Shown: positions 9,113 to 17,634 of the stretch, piece after piece
Layout of the letters: every line of letters begins with the position of its first letter
How positions within the stretch are numbered: the first letter of the stretch is position 1
Assembly (NCBI GenBank): GCA_002420005.1
Contig: DIHE01000007.1
Span: 1 to 29,222, forward strand
DNA: 29,222 nucleotides
Direction: 5' to 3'
Origin: Holophagales bacterium UBA5704
Lineage (GTDB): Bacteria; Acidobacteriota; Thermoanaerobaculia; Multivoradales; UBA5704
Notes under the pieces: generated by a model
Seen by the model: the letters and a program-made list of their open reading frames with translations, nothing else
Told to the model about the DNA's origin: nothing
Database searches by the model: none
Translations under genes and position numbers: made by a program

Positions 9113-10540
9113 CTATGGGTTTTCCACGAAGACACGGTGGCGGCGCAGCGTCTCATTGCCGCTGGCGTCGCGGGCACGGATTTCGATGAAGCTCCAGCCG
9201 TCCTTGGAGAGCTGGACGGTCTTGGTGAAGGAGCCGTCGGCCTCGGTCTTGACCTGCTCGCCGTTGATCTCGATCCGTGCGCCGGGCTCGCTGCGGCCGC
9301 CGACGATGAAGATACTACCGTACGATTTGACGTCCGCGAGATCGAGCTCGGGCGGCGTCACGTCTTTTTCTCCCGTGCCGCTGCGGAACGAGGCGACCCG
9401 GAACTTGCGCGGCGCGCTCCATGGCCCCTGCATGCCGTCTTTGAACGCCGCCACCCGCCACTGAAAAGTCCCCTCGCCGCGCAGGCCCAGGGTGGCCCGG
9501 GTCTTCGTCCGGTTCGTCGCGTCGATGACGTTGTCGACGAAAAGATGGTTGCGCGAGACCTGAAGGGCGTAGCGCCCGGCTCCGGGGACCGCCTCCCAGC
9601 CGAGCACCAGCTCGCGGACCTGCTCCAGGTCGAGGCTCGCGTTGTCCGCCGGCTCCAGCAGCTCCGGACGGCCGGGCAGCGGCGACGGCTCGGAGAGCAG
9701 GTCTCCGGTCTGCACCACCTGCTGCATCGGTTGCACCGCCCGGGTCAGCCCCCCGCTCGACGCCACCTCGACCGTGCCGCGGGTGGTGCCGAAGCGGCCT
9801 TCGGACGAGCCCTTGTCGACGCTGACGAAGGCCTCCGAATCCTCGCGCACCCGCGCGACGGCGTTCGGCGTCTTGACGTTGCTGGTGTTCTGGGCGGTGT
9901 CCATGTCCACCCAGCCGTACTCCATCTCGATGGACTGGTCGCCGCCGCCCGCCTGGCCGGCCGAGACGATGAACTGGGTGTTCGGGCGGATGGTGTAGAG
10001 GGTGCCGTCGCGGAACATGATCTCGGCCGAGCCGTTCTCCGCGGTGCGCACGTAATCGCCGGAACGCAGCGTCGCCCGGCTGCGCGCCTCCTTCCAGTCG
10101 CCGCCGTCGCCGCGCCGGTAGAGCACTTCTCCCTGCACCGAGATGAATTGCGCCTGCCCGGCCCCTTCCGGCAGCTGCAGCGCATCGAGGATCGACAAAA
10201 GGACGTTGCGGCTCCGCCGCGCACCGTCGAGCGCCTTGCGGTAGTCGTTCTGCGACAGGGAGACCTGGGCCTCCTGGAAGCTCCGGGAGGCGGCGGAGAG
10301 CTCCGTCCGGTAGCCCGAGGCGGTTCGCGCCTCCCCTTGCAGGCGCTGCAGCAGCCCCTGCACCTCGTCCATCACCTGCACCGCCTCGCGCTCCAGGGAC
10401 TTGGCTTCCCAGGACCGGTACCCCAGCCATCCCAACGCCAGCGCGGCCACCACCAGGGCGAGGAACCCCATCCCCCGGAGGGTGTCCACCGAGACGCTGT
10501 ACCAATACTTCCTAGGGTTTTTCGCCTTCTCGGAGGCCAC
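9113..10540 (-). CDS. Membrane-anchored FecR-domain protein with C-terminal Ig-like domains
   Basis: A 475-residue protein with a basic N-terminus and a single membrane segment (about 26-43), followed by a helical, probably coiled stretch (about 45-125). A FecR domain follows at about 130-250 (GEVLYRRGDGGDW, LRSGDYVRTAENGSAEIMFRDG). Next comes a fibronectin-III-like segment (about 295-390, FQWRVAAFKDGMQGPWSAPRKF) and a final Ig-like domain (about 395-475, EPGARIEINGEQV). The bulk is periplasmic. FecR domains of this kind often occur in envelope proteins unrelated to iron signalling, and no sigma-factor gene is near. It starts with GTG behind GAGGGAG and heads the mre operon, which suggests a wall-associated role (inference). 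Confidence 0.85.
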   Translation of the reverse strand: MASEKAKNPRKYWYSVSVDTLRGMGFLALVVAALALGWLGYRSWEAKSLEREAVQVMDEVQGLLQRLQGEARTASGYRTELSAASRSFQEAQVSLSQNDYRKALDGARRSRNVLLSILDALQLPEGAGQAQFISVQGEVLYRRGDGGDWKEARSRATLRSGDYVRTAENGSAEIMFRDGTLYTIRPNTQFIVSAGQAGGGDQSIEMEYGWVDMDTAQNTSNVKTPNAVARVREDSEAFVSVDKGSSEGRFGTTRGTVEVASSGGLTRAVQPMQQVVQTGDLLSEPSPLPGRPELLEPADNASLDLEQVRELVLGWEAVPGAGRYALQVSRNHLFVDNVIDATNRTKTRATLGLRGEGTFQWRVAAFKDGMQGPWSAPRKFRVASFRSGTGEKDVTPPELDLADVKSYGSIFIVGGRSEPGARIEINGEQVKTEADGSFTKTVQLSKDGWSFIEIRARDASGNETLRRHRVFVENP

Positions 10541-10664
10541 GTCAGCTCCCTCTCACTGGGGCGGCAAATATAACACAGGCGTGCGTCGCGCGCGGGGGTG
10601 TGGTAGATTTTCCTGCCCTTCTTCGCAGGTTGAGCGCAAGCAAGGTGGTCAAGGAGCCTGTGTC
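10541..10664. promoter_or_regulatory. Divergent promoter region between the fecR/mre operon and ppiD
   Basis: This 124-bp gap must hold the start sites for both directions. On the minus strand a TATATT-like -10 lies at 10568-10573, about 28 nt before the GTG, with no convincing -35. On the plus strand TAGATT at 10604-10609 is a candidate -10, giving a leader of about 50 nt, again without a clear -35. AAGGAG (10651-10656) is the ppiD ribosome binding site. Confidence 0.4.
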
Positions 10665-12632
10665 ATGCTCAAGGTGTTTCGCGAGAATATCAAGTATCTG
10701 AGCTGGATTCTTTGGGTCGTCATCGGCCTGTTCGTCCTGTTCGTCTTCGTGGATTTCGGCGGCGGCCTGGCCAAGAACCAGGGGGGGGCCGCCGATGCGG
10801 TCGCTGCCACGGTCGGCAGCCGCGAGGTGAAGATCGAGGACGTGCGACGGGAGCTTCAGCAGCTCGACAATCTCTACCGCCAGCTCTACGGCGAGCAGTT
10901 CACGCAGGAGATGGCGCAGCAGATGCGCCTGCCGCAGCAGGCGCTGGAGCGGGCGGTCACCCAGCAGATCCTGCTCGCCGAGGCGGAGCGCCTCGGCCTC
11001 GAGGTCTCCGACGCCGAGGTGCGTGAGCGGGTCCTCGAAGAAGCCGTCTTCAAGACTCCGGAAGGGAAGTTCGTCGGCCAGGAGGAGTACGTCCGCATCC
11101 TCAGCCAGGCGGGCTACACCCCGACGAGCTTCGAAGCGTCGATGCGCCAGGACCTCCTGCGCCAGAAGCTTCAGGACGCGCTGCGCGCCGGCATCTGGGT
11201 GAGCGACGCCGAGGTCGAGAAGTCCTACCGCGAGCAGGTGGAGAAGGCGAAGATCCGTTACCTCCAGCTCTCCCGCGCCCGCTTCCCCGAAGCGGCAGAG
11301 GTCCCCCCGGCCGATCTCCAGGCCTACTTCCAGGCCCACCAGGAGGAATTCAAGCTCCCCGAGCAGCGCGAGGGCGCCTACGTGCTCGTCGAAACCGACG
11401 CGCTGCGCAGCACGGTCCAGGTGCCGGACGCGGATCTGCAGAAGGAATACGAGACCCAGCAGCAGAGCTTCACCCATCCGGAACAGATGCAGGCCCGGCA
11501 CATCCTGGTACGGATCGACGCCAAGACCACCGAAGCGGCCGCACAGGCCAAGCTGGCCGCGGCGCGGACGCGGATCGAGGCCGGTGCCGACTTCGGCGTG
11601 GTGGCGGGCGAGGTCTCCGAGGAGCCCGGAGCCAAGGAGCGCGGCGGTGATCTCGGCTGGTTCGGCCGCGGCCAGATGGTCAAGGAGTTCGAGGACGCCG
11701 CCTTCGGCGCCCAGCCCGGGCAGCTCGTCGGCCCGGTCAAGACCCAGTTCGGCCTGCACCTGATCCAGGTCACCGGCCGCCGGGCCGAAGGTGTGACGCC
11801 GTTCGAGGAGGTCAAGGAGCAGCTGCGCCTCCGCCTCGCCTTCACCCGCGCCGGGGACCTCGCCAAGACCAAGGCCGCCGAGATCGCCGCGCAGCTCGAG
11901 AAGACACCGCCCAAGGCCGCCGAGGACGTGGTCAAGCTGGTCACCGGCAAGCCCGGCTTCACCTCGTCCGTCACCGGAAGGTTCGGCCCCCAGGATCCGC
12001 TCTCCGGCCTCGGCCCGGCGCCGGCGCTGACCGCGGCGGCGTTCGCCCTCGACAAGGCCGGCAAGGCGACGCAGCCGGTGCAGGTGCAGCGCGGCTGGGC
12101 GGTGCTCTGGGTGTCCGCCATCCAGGCGCCGCGCGTTCCGCCGCTCTCCGAGGTCGAGGGGAAGGTGCGATCCGTCGTCGCCTCGCAGCGGATGCAGGAA
12201 AAGGCGCTCGAACGCCTGAAGCAGGCCCGCGCGAGCGGCGCCGGGCTCGATCAGATCGCCGCCGAGCTGCGCGTACCCGTCGTCGAGAGCCCTGAGTTCG
12301 GCGCCCAGGGCGGCGTTCCGGGCATCGGCGTCAACCCGGAGCTGGTGGCCGAGGCGATGAAGCTCCAGGTCGGGCAGCTGGGAGGACCCGTGGCTGACGC
12401 CCAGGGTGCCCTGCTCTTCGAGGTGAAGGAGCGCAAGGCCTGGGATCCCATCCAGTTCGCCGGCGTCCGCGAGCAGACCCGGGCCGGCGTGCAGAACGAG
12501 AAGCTCAACCAGCTCCTCGCCGCCCTGCTCGCCCAGCGCCGCCGCGAGCTGGGCGTCAAGTACGATCAGCAGCTGCTCGACTCCATGGGCATCACCGCCG
12601 AGCAGCTCGGCGGCTCCACGAGCAAGGGCTGA
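10665..12632 (+). CDS. ppiD: PpiD/SurA-type membrane-anchored periplasmic peptidyl-prolyl isomerase and chaperone
   Basis: A 655-residue protein. An N-terminal membrane anchor (about 12-31) precedes a large helical SurA-N-like chaperone region (about 45-200, many Gln/Glu-rich helices). A parvulin-type rotamase domain follows at about 275-376, with MQARHILVRIDAKT, GGDLGWFGRGQMVKEFEDAAF and TQFGLHLIQVTGR. A second, more degenerate parvulin-like segment is at about 410-560. This order and length match PpiD, which helps newly exported outer-membrane and periplasmic proteins fold at the Sec exit. I chose ATG 10665 because AAGGAG lies 8 nt upstream and the membrane anchor follows directly. Confidence 0.9.
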   Translation: MLKVFRENIKYLSWILWVVIGLFVLFVFVDFGGGLAKNQGGAADAVAATVGSREVKIEDVRRELQQLDNLYRQLYGEQFTQEMAQQMRLPQQALERAVTQQILLAEAERLGLEVSDAEVRERVLEEAVFKTPEGKFVGQEEYVRILSQAGYTPTSFEASMRQDLLRQKLQDALRAGIWVSDAEVEKSYREQVEKAKIRYLQLSRARFPEAAEVPPADLQAYFQAHQEEFKLPEQREGAYVLVETDALRSTVQVPDADLQKEYETQQQSFTHPEQMQARHILVRIDAKTTEAAAQAKLAAARTRIEAGADFGVVAGEVSEEPGAKERGGDLGWFGRGQMVKEFEDAAFGAQPGQLVGPVKTQFGLHLIQVTGRRAEGVTPFEEVKEQLRLRLAFTRAGDLAKTKAAEIAAQLEKTPPKAAEDVVKLVTGKPGFTSSVTGRFGPQDPLSGLGPAPALTAAAFALDKAGKATQPVQVQRGWAVLWVSAIQAPRVPPLSEVEGKVRSVVASQRMQEKALERLKQARASGAGLDQIAAELRVPVVESPEFGAQGGVPGIGVNPELVAEAMKLQVGQLGGPVADAQGALLFEVKERKAWDPIQFAGVREQTRAGVQNEKLNQLLAALLAQRRRELGVKYDQQLLDSMGITAEQLGGSTSKG

Positions 12633-12641
12633 GCTGCGACC

Positions 12642-12673
12642 GTCCGGCTCCCGCCCTCCCGCGGGAGCCGGAC
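12642..12673 (+). repeat. Strong 13-bp hairpin between ppiD and ruvA
   Basis: GTCCGGCTCCCGC (12642-12654) pairs perfectly with GCGGGAGCCGGAC (12661-12673) around CCTCCC. It starts 10 nt after the ppiD stop and ends 16 nt before the ruvA ATG. CTTCCCCC rather than a T-tract follows, so as an intrinsic terminator it is imperfect. It may partly terminate, or protect the ppiD 3' end. Confidence 0.65.
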
Positions 12674-12689
12674 CTTCCCCCTCGACGCC

Positions 12690-13298
12690 ATGATCGGCTA
12701 CCTCCAAGGCAATCTCCTGCGCTCCCATCCCGAGCGCCTCCTCCTCGACGTCCAAGGCGTCGGCTACGAGGTCCACATCCCGCTCTCGACCTACTACGAG
12801 ATCGAGCGCCGTGCCCTCGGCGACAAGGTGGCCCTGTTCATCCACACCCAGGTGCGCGAGGACGACATCTCGCTCTTCGGATTCTGGACCGAACGGGAGA
12901 AGCTGTTGTTCGAAAAGCTGATCGCCGTCTCGGGCATCGGCGCCCGCCTCGCCCGCGTGGCTCTCTCCGGCCTGCCGCCGGACGAGCTGCTCGCCGCCCT
13001 CGCGAACGGCGATGTCGGCCGCCTCGCCACCATCCCCGGCGTCGGCAAGAAGACCGCCGAACGGATGGTCCTGGAGCTCAAGGACAAGATGCGCGAGCTC
13101 GCCGCCGAGCTGCCCACCGCCTCCTCCGGCACCGCCGCCCCCGCACCGGCCGACCAGGACGTCGTCTCGGCCCTGGTCAACCTCGGCTACAAGAGCAACC
13201 TCGCCGAACGCGCCGTCGCCGAGGTCCGCCGCGAAAAGCCGGACGCGGCCTTCAACGATCTGCTGCGGGCGAGCCTGAATCGGTTGTCGAGGGCGTAG
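12690..13298 (+). CDS. ruvA: Holliday junction branch-migration DNA-binding subunit RuvA
   Basis: A 202-residue protein of normal length. The N-terminal OB-fold begins MIGYLQGNLL and LLLDVQGVGYEVHIPLSTYYEI. The tandem helix-hairpin-helix region includes VSGIGARLARVAL and IPGVGKKTAERMVLELKDKM. A C-terminal domain (about 150-202) contacts RuvB. RuvA tetramers bind Holliday junctions and load the RuvB motors. No Shine-Dalgarno sequence is visible in the 16 nt between the preceding hairpin and the ATG. The stop codon lies in the left arm of the 13296-13378 inverted repeat. Confidence 0.97.
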   Translation: MIGYLQGNLLRSHPERLLLDVQGVGYEVHIPLSTYYEIERRALGDKVALFIHTQVREDDISLFGFWTEREKLLFEKLIAVSGIGARLARVALSGLPPDELLAALANGDVGRLATIPGVGKKTAERMVLELKDKMRELAAELPTASSGTAAPAPADQDVVSALVNLGYKSNLAERAVAEVRREKPDAAFNDLLRASLNRLSRA

Positions 13299-13378
13299 CA
13301 AAGGACGGCCAGGTCACCAAGGACAACAAGGCCAAGGACCGTCCCTGTTGTCCTTGGTGACCTTGCCGTCCTTTGCTA
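13296..13378. repeat. 33-bp inverted repeat joining two convergent stop codons
   Basis: The left arm 13296-13328 (starting TAGCAAAGGACGG) pairs with the right arm 13346-13378 (ending CCGTCCTTTGCTA) with one mismatch (13310 against 13364). The loop is 17 nt and contains GGCCAAGGAC (13330-13339). The first three bases are the TAG stop of ruvA and the last three are the stop of the convergent secreted-protein gene. It most likely works as a bidirectional terminator or transcript stabiliser, although no T-tract follows. The near-perfect arms also suit a palindromic interspersed repeat. Confidence 0.85.
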
Positions 13379-14221
13379 AGGCAGGAAGTACCCGCTCACG
13401 TCGATCGAAAGATCCGCGAACGCATTGCTCCCGTTGATCAGCAGGATCGCCGTCAAGGCGCCGGAGCCGTCCGTGGCGAGCGGGAGGATGGCATTGTTGG
13501 AGCGCGTCTGGCCGGCTCCGAAGGTGAGTGTGGCGGTCGCCGGCTGCGGGTAGTTTCCCGGGTAGACCGAGCCGTAACCGGCCCCGGTGGGCGCGATCAC
13601 CGTGATGTTTGCGGCCAGCGCCCGGGCACCTGCCGGCACACCGCAGTTGCCGCCCGTCCCCTGGATCGTCAGAGCGACCCCCGACAGCACCGGCACCACC
13701 CCCAGGCGGGAGTCGTAGATCCGGCACGGATCGATCGTGTAGAAGTCGAGCACCGACGCCGCCGCCAGGGTGATCGGCAAGACGGTGTTGACGCTCCCCG
13801 CCGTGTTCTGCACCTGGAAGGTCAACGTGTACGGCCCCGCCGCCAGCCCCGCGGTGTTCCACCACACCGCGCCCCCGTTGATCGCCGCGAGCGGCGACCC
13901 GGCGACCGGCGCCGGCTGCCAGCTCAAGGTGAGCGGCGGCTTTCCCGTCCCCGTACCGGTCAACCGCACCATCTGCCCCGCCTCCGGCAAGGCCGGCGTG
14001 AACCCCGCGGTCCCCACCAACGGGCGCGGATCGAGGAGGGTCACCGTCTGCGTGGTCTCCGTGCACCCGAGGAAGTTGCAGGCCCGCAGCGTCACCTGCT
14101 TGGCGCCGGAGGTGGGAAACGTCACCGTCGGGCTCTGCTGGTTCGAGGTGGCCCCCTGGACGGCAGGGGCCGCAAGGAGAAAGGCGCCCGCCAGGGCGAT
14201 GGCGTACTGTGCTCTCAGCAT
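13376..14221 (-). CDS. Secreted protein with Ig/PKD-like region and a C-terminal GVPAGA...DVSGYF-type domain
   Basis: A 281-residue protein with a signal peptide (about 1-23, cleavage likely after AVQG). An Ig- or PKD-like stretch (about 25-150) includes TVTFPTSGAKQVTLRACN and GPYTLTFQVQNTAGS. The C-terminal domain (about 155-281) has the pattern DPCRIYDSRLG, GVPAGARALAANITVIAP, GYGSVYPG and LSIDVSGYFLP. Repeats of this domain occur in secreted proteins of Acidobacteriota and Actinobacteria; its function is not established. AAGGA precedes the ATG. The gene faces ruvA and points away from ruvB, separating two genes that are usually adjacent. It could be a surface or matrix protein; I do not assign a role. 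Confidence 0.75.
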   Translation of the reverse strand: MLRAQYAIALAGAFLLAAPAVQGATSNQQSPTVTFPTSGAKQVTLRACNFLGCTETTQTVTLLDPRPLVGTAGFTPALPEAGQMVRLTGTGTGKPPLTLSWQPAPVAGSPLAAINGGAVWWNTAGLAAGPYTLTFQVQNTAGSVNTVLPITLAAASVLDFYTIDPCRIYDSRLGVVPVLSGVALTIQGTGGNCGVPAGARALAANITVIAPTGAGYGSVYPGNYPQPATATLTFGAGQTRSNNAILPLATDGSGALTAILLINGSNAFADLSIDVSGYFLP

Positions 14222-14245
14222 GGCAGTTCCTTGAATTGCCGATAG

Positions 14246-14272
14246 ACTATAGGGTCACAGCTTAGAAAGCAA
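14246..14272 (-). promoter_or_regulatory. Candidate promoter of the secreted-protein gene
   Basis: On the minus strand TTGCTT (14272-14267) and TATAGT (14251-14246) are separated by 15 nt, shorter than the ideal 17. The -10 ends 24 nt before the ATG at 14221. It overlaps the region just upstream of ruvB. Confidence 0.45.
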
Positions 14273-14290
14273 GCCCCGCGCCCCGTCCGC

Positions 14291-14296
14291 TACAAT
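14291..14296 (+). promoter_or_regulatory. TACAAT -10 element of a probable leaderless ruvB transcript
   Basis: TACAAT ends 7 nt before the ATG at 14304. There is no Shine-Dalgarno sequence, and the spacing puts the transcription start at or near the ATG. An earlier in-frame ATG (14295) overlaps the hexamer itself and is therefore an unlikely start. Confidence 0.6.
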
Positions 14297-14303
14297 GCCC
14301 GCG

Positions 14304-15329
<1,026 letters not shown>

Positions 15330-15349
15330 CCCCGAGCCGGAGACCGCCC

Positions 15350-16252
15350 GTGCGCCGCGCCGCTCTGATCTACAACCCGAAATCGGGGCGTCAGCGTCAT
15401 GCCCGGCGGCTCGACGGCTTGACCGCCCGCCTGCGCGCCGGCGGCTACACGATCGACCTCGCGCCCACCGGCGGCCCGGGCCAAGCGACCGGCCTCGCCC
15501 GCTCCTTCGCCGCCGCGGGCCTCGACGCCGTCTTCTCCTATGGCGGCGACGGCACCGCCCGCGAGGTGGCCGCCGGCCTGCTCGGCACCTCGGTGCCCCT
15601 CGGCTTGATCCCCGGCGGCACCGCCAACGTGCTCGCCCTCGCCCTCGGCCTGCCGCTCGATCCCTTCGCCGCCGCCGAAGCCCTGGCCGGCGCCGTGGTC
15701 CGTCCGTTCGACGTGGGCCTCGCGGGGAGCCCCGACGCCGAGCACCCGTTCCTCATGATGGTCTCCGCCGGGCTCGACGCCGCGATCCTCGACGCGCTCG
15801 ACGTGCGCCTCAAGTGGCGCTTCGGCAAGGCCGCCTTCGTCTGGCAAGGCGCCCGCGAGTGGTGGCGCTACGGCTATCCCGCGCTCACCGTGGAAGCCGA
15901 CGGCGAGATCCTCACCGGCTCCTTCGCCGCGGTGGCCAACATCCCCTTCTACGGCGGCCCGATCCGCCTGGCCCCGGACGCCCGCACGGACGACGGCCGC
16001 TTCGAGCTCGTCGTCTTCCGCGGACGCGGCCGGCGGGCGACCCTCGGCTTCATGCTCGACCTCGTTCGCGGCGCCCACCTGCGGCGCCCCGACGTGATCC
16101 TGCGCCAGGTGGAAGAAGCCACCTTCACCGCCCCGGCCGGCGCCCCGGCCCAAGTCGACGGCGACCTCTGCGCCGCCCCCCTCCCGCTCCAGGTGCACCT
16201 CGCCCCGGCCCGGCTCCGCGTTCTCTTCCCGCCTTCCTCCAGAAAGAGTTGA
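15350..16252 (+). CDS. Diacylglycerol kinase family lipid kinase (YegS/BmrU/DgkB-like)
   Basis: A 300-residue protein of normal family length. The catalytic-domain motifs are IYNPKSG (7-13), SYGGDGTARE (63-72) and PGGTANVLALALGLP (88-102). The C-terminal beta-rich domain ends with AQVDGDLCAAPLPLQVHLAPARLRVLF, where DGD is conserved. The family phosphorylates diacylglycerol, sphingoid bases or related lipids at the membrane; the substrate here is unknown. The start is GTG 15350, with GGAG upstream, 20 nt after ruvB. Its last codons lie in the left copy of a direct repeat (16222-16260) whose other copy lies beyond the Septu-like cassette. Confidence 0.9.
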   Translation: MRRAALIYNPKSGRQRHARRLDGLTARLRAGGYTIDLAPTGGPGQATGLARSFAAAGLDAVFSYGGDGTAREVAAGLLGTSVPLGLIPGGTANVLALALGLPLDPFAAAEALAGAVVRPFDVGLAGSPDAEHPFLMMVSAGLDAAILDALDVRLKWRFGKAAFVWQGAREWWRYGYPALTVEADGEILTGSFAAVANIPFYGGPIRLAPDARTDDGRFELVVFRGRGRRATLGFMLDLVRGAHLRRPDVILRQVEEATFTAPAGAPAQVDGDLCAAPLPLQVHLAPARLRVLFPPSSRKS

Positions 16253-16260
16253 CCCATGGA
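16222..16260 (+). repeat. Left direct repeat flanking the Septu-like cassette
   Basis: This 39-nt segment runs from TCTCTTCCCGC in the last codons of the lipid kinase to ATGGA. It aligns without gaps to 18374-18412: the first 11 nt are identical, the last 8 (CCCATGGA) are identical, and 14 of the 23 nt from the end of the 11-mer to the ATG match, about 30 of 39 in all. Confidence 0.7.
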
Positions 16261-16284
16261 TTCCCCCCAATCGAGGTGGCCCTC

Positions 16285-17634
16285 ATGAGGATCGACCGGC
16301 TCACGTTGCGGAACTTCAAGAAGTTTGAAGAGCTCACGCTGGATCTCCACCCGCGGTTCACCGTGCTGGTGGGCGAAAACGGCTCCGGCAAGACGACCCT
16401 CCTCGACGCCCTGGCCGTGAGCCTGGGGATCTGGCTGGTCAGACCACCGGATTCGAGCCTGGCGAGCAGCGGTCGCAACATTCTGCCGACCGAGATCCGG
16501 CTGATTCCCTCCTACGAGGGAGACCGGACTCAATTCCGAGAAGCCCGGCCGGTCTTCGTCAAGGCCACCGGGCAGATCAGCGGTTTTCAGGAGGACATCA
16601 CCTGGACCCGGCGGCCAGAGGGCGAGACCGAGACACACCACTTGTCCGAAATCTCAGAGGCCCTTGCTTGCATCCTGTCGATCTATCGCCGGGATGCCGA
16701 CGGCAAGGCCGTGCTCTGTCCGGTGTTGGCCTACTACGGCGCCGGGCGCGCCTGGCTCTCCTCCAACCAGCGCATGCCGCCCGAGGCGAAATCGAATGGC
16801 CCCGCCCGGCGCTGGGCCGCCTTCCATGATTGCTTCAACGAGCGGATCCGTTTCGATGAGCTGCGCAAGTGGTTCCATCGCGAGACCGCGGCGGCCGGCA
16901 ACCGGGGAGGGCGGATGCGCCCCGGGTTCCTGGCGGTCCGGCAGGCCGTCCTGGGCTGCGTCCCGGAGGCCGACGGGCTGTGGTTCGACCCCGATCGCGA
17001 ACAGATCGTGCTCTCGGTCGACGGCGAGCCCCAACCCTTCGAGAACCTGAGCGCCGGGCAGCGCATGATGCTCGCGCTGGTCGCCGACATCGCCATCAAG
17101 GCGGTCACCCAGAATGCCCACCTGCTCCCTCCCGACGAGCTGACCCCCGAGGACGAGCCCCTGGCCCGGCTCTTCCAGAAGACTCCGGGCGTCGTGCTGA
17201 TCGACGAGCTCGACGTGCACCTGCATCCCCGATGGCAGCGGCGGGTGCCGGCCGACCTCAAGCGGACCTTCCCCGGCATTCAGTTCGTCTGCACCTCCCA
17301 CTCCCCCCAGGTGATCGGCGAGGTCACCCGCGACGAGGTCCGCCTGCTCCGGCCCGACGGCCTCACGCCGCCACCCGTCGCGCAGGGGGCCGATTCGAAC
17401 TGGATCCTGGACCATGTGATGGGCGGCGCTCTCTCGGAGACGCCCTCTGCCCGCCGGCTCAAGGACGAGGTGGAAACCGCCCTCGAAGAGGGGGACCTGC
17501 GCGCCGCGCACGAGGGCCTGACGGCGCTGCGCCGCCTGCTGGACGGCGAGACCGGCGACCTGGTGCGCCTGGAGAGCAGTCTCTACGCCTTGGAGGCCCT
17601 CGCCGAGGGGGGCGACACCCGTGAGGACGATTAA
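16285..17634 (+). CDS. ptuA: Septu-like defence ATPase PtuA (AAA/ABC-type ATPase, COG3950-like)
   Basis: A 449-residue SMC/ABC-like ATPase. It begins MRIDRLTLRNFKKFEEL, typical of AAA ATPases of the RecF/OLD type. Walker A is GENGSGKTT (30-38), the ABC signature LSAGQ (255-259), Walker B VVLIDE (303-308) with LDVHLHPRWQ following, and the H-loop TSHSPQ (His339). The next gene is a TIGR02646-type HNH nuclease with a 14-nt overlap, the PtuA-PtuB arrangement of Septu, also found as the effector pair of some retrons. No reverse transcriptase is nearby. I chose ATG 16285 because GAGG lies 8 nt upstream and the beta-strand start of the fold follows at once. Sampled base content is lower than in neighbours (37/60 G+C at 16501-16560 against 43/60 at 15901-15960), compatible with transfer. 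Confidence 0.85.
   Translation: MRIDRLTLRNFKKFEELTLDLHPRFTVLVGENGSGKTTLLDALAVSLGIWLVRPPDSSLASSGRNILPTEIRLIPSYEGDRTQFREARPVFVKATGQISGFQEDITWTRRPEGETETHHLSEISEALACILSIYRRDADGKAVLCPVLAYYGAGRAWLSSNQRMPPEAKSNGPARRWAAFHDCFNERIRFDELRKWFHRETAAAGNRGGRMRPGFLAVRQAVLGCVPEADGLWFDPDREQIVLSVDGEPQPFENLSAGQRMMLALVADIAIKAVTQNAHLLPPDELTPEDEPLARLFQKTPGVVLIDELDVHLHPRWQRRVPADLKRTFPGIQFVCTSHSPQVIGEVTRDEVRLLRPDGLTPPPVAQGADSNWILDHVMGGALSETPSARRLKDEVETALEEGDLRAAHEGLTALRRLLDGETGDLVRLESSLYALEALAEGGDTREDD

Noticed and set aside
10542..13301. Minus-strand open frame opposite ppiD and ruvA
   Set aside because: It is a shadow of two certain genes with no recognisable domain.
14295..14303. Upstream ATG as the ruvB start
   Set aside because: It overlaps the TACAAT hexamer and has no ribosome binding site; the ATG at 14304 fits the leaderless spacing.
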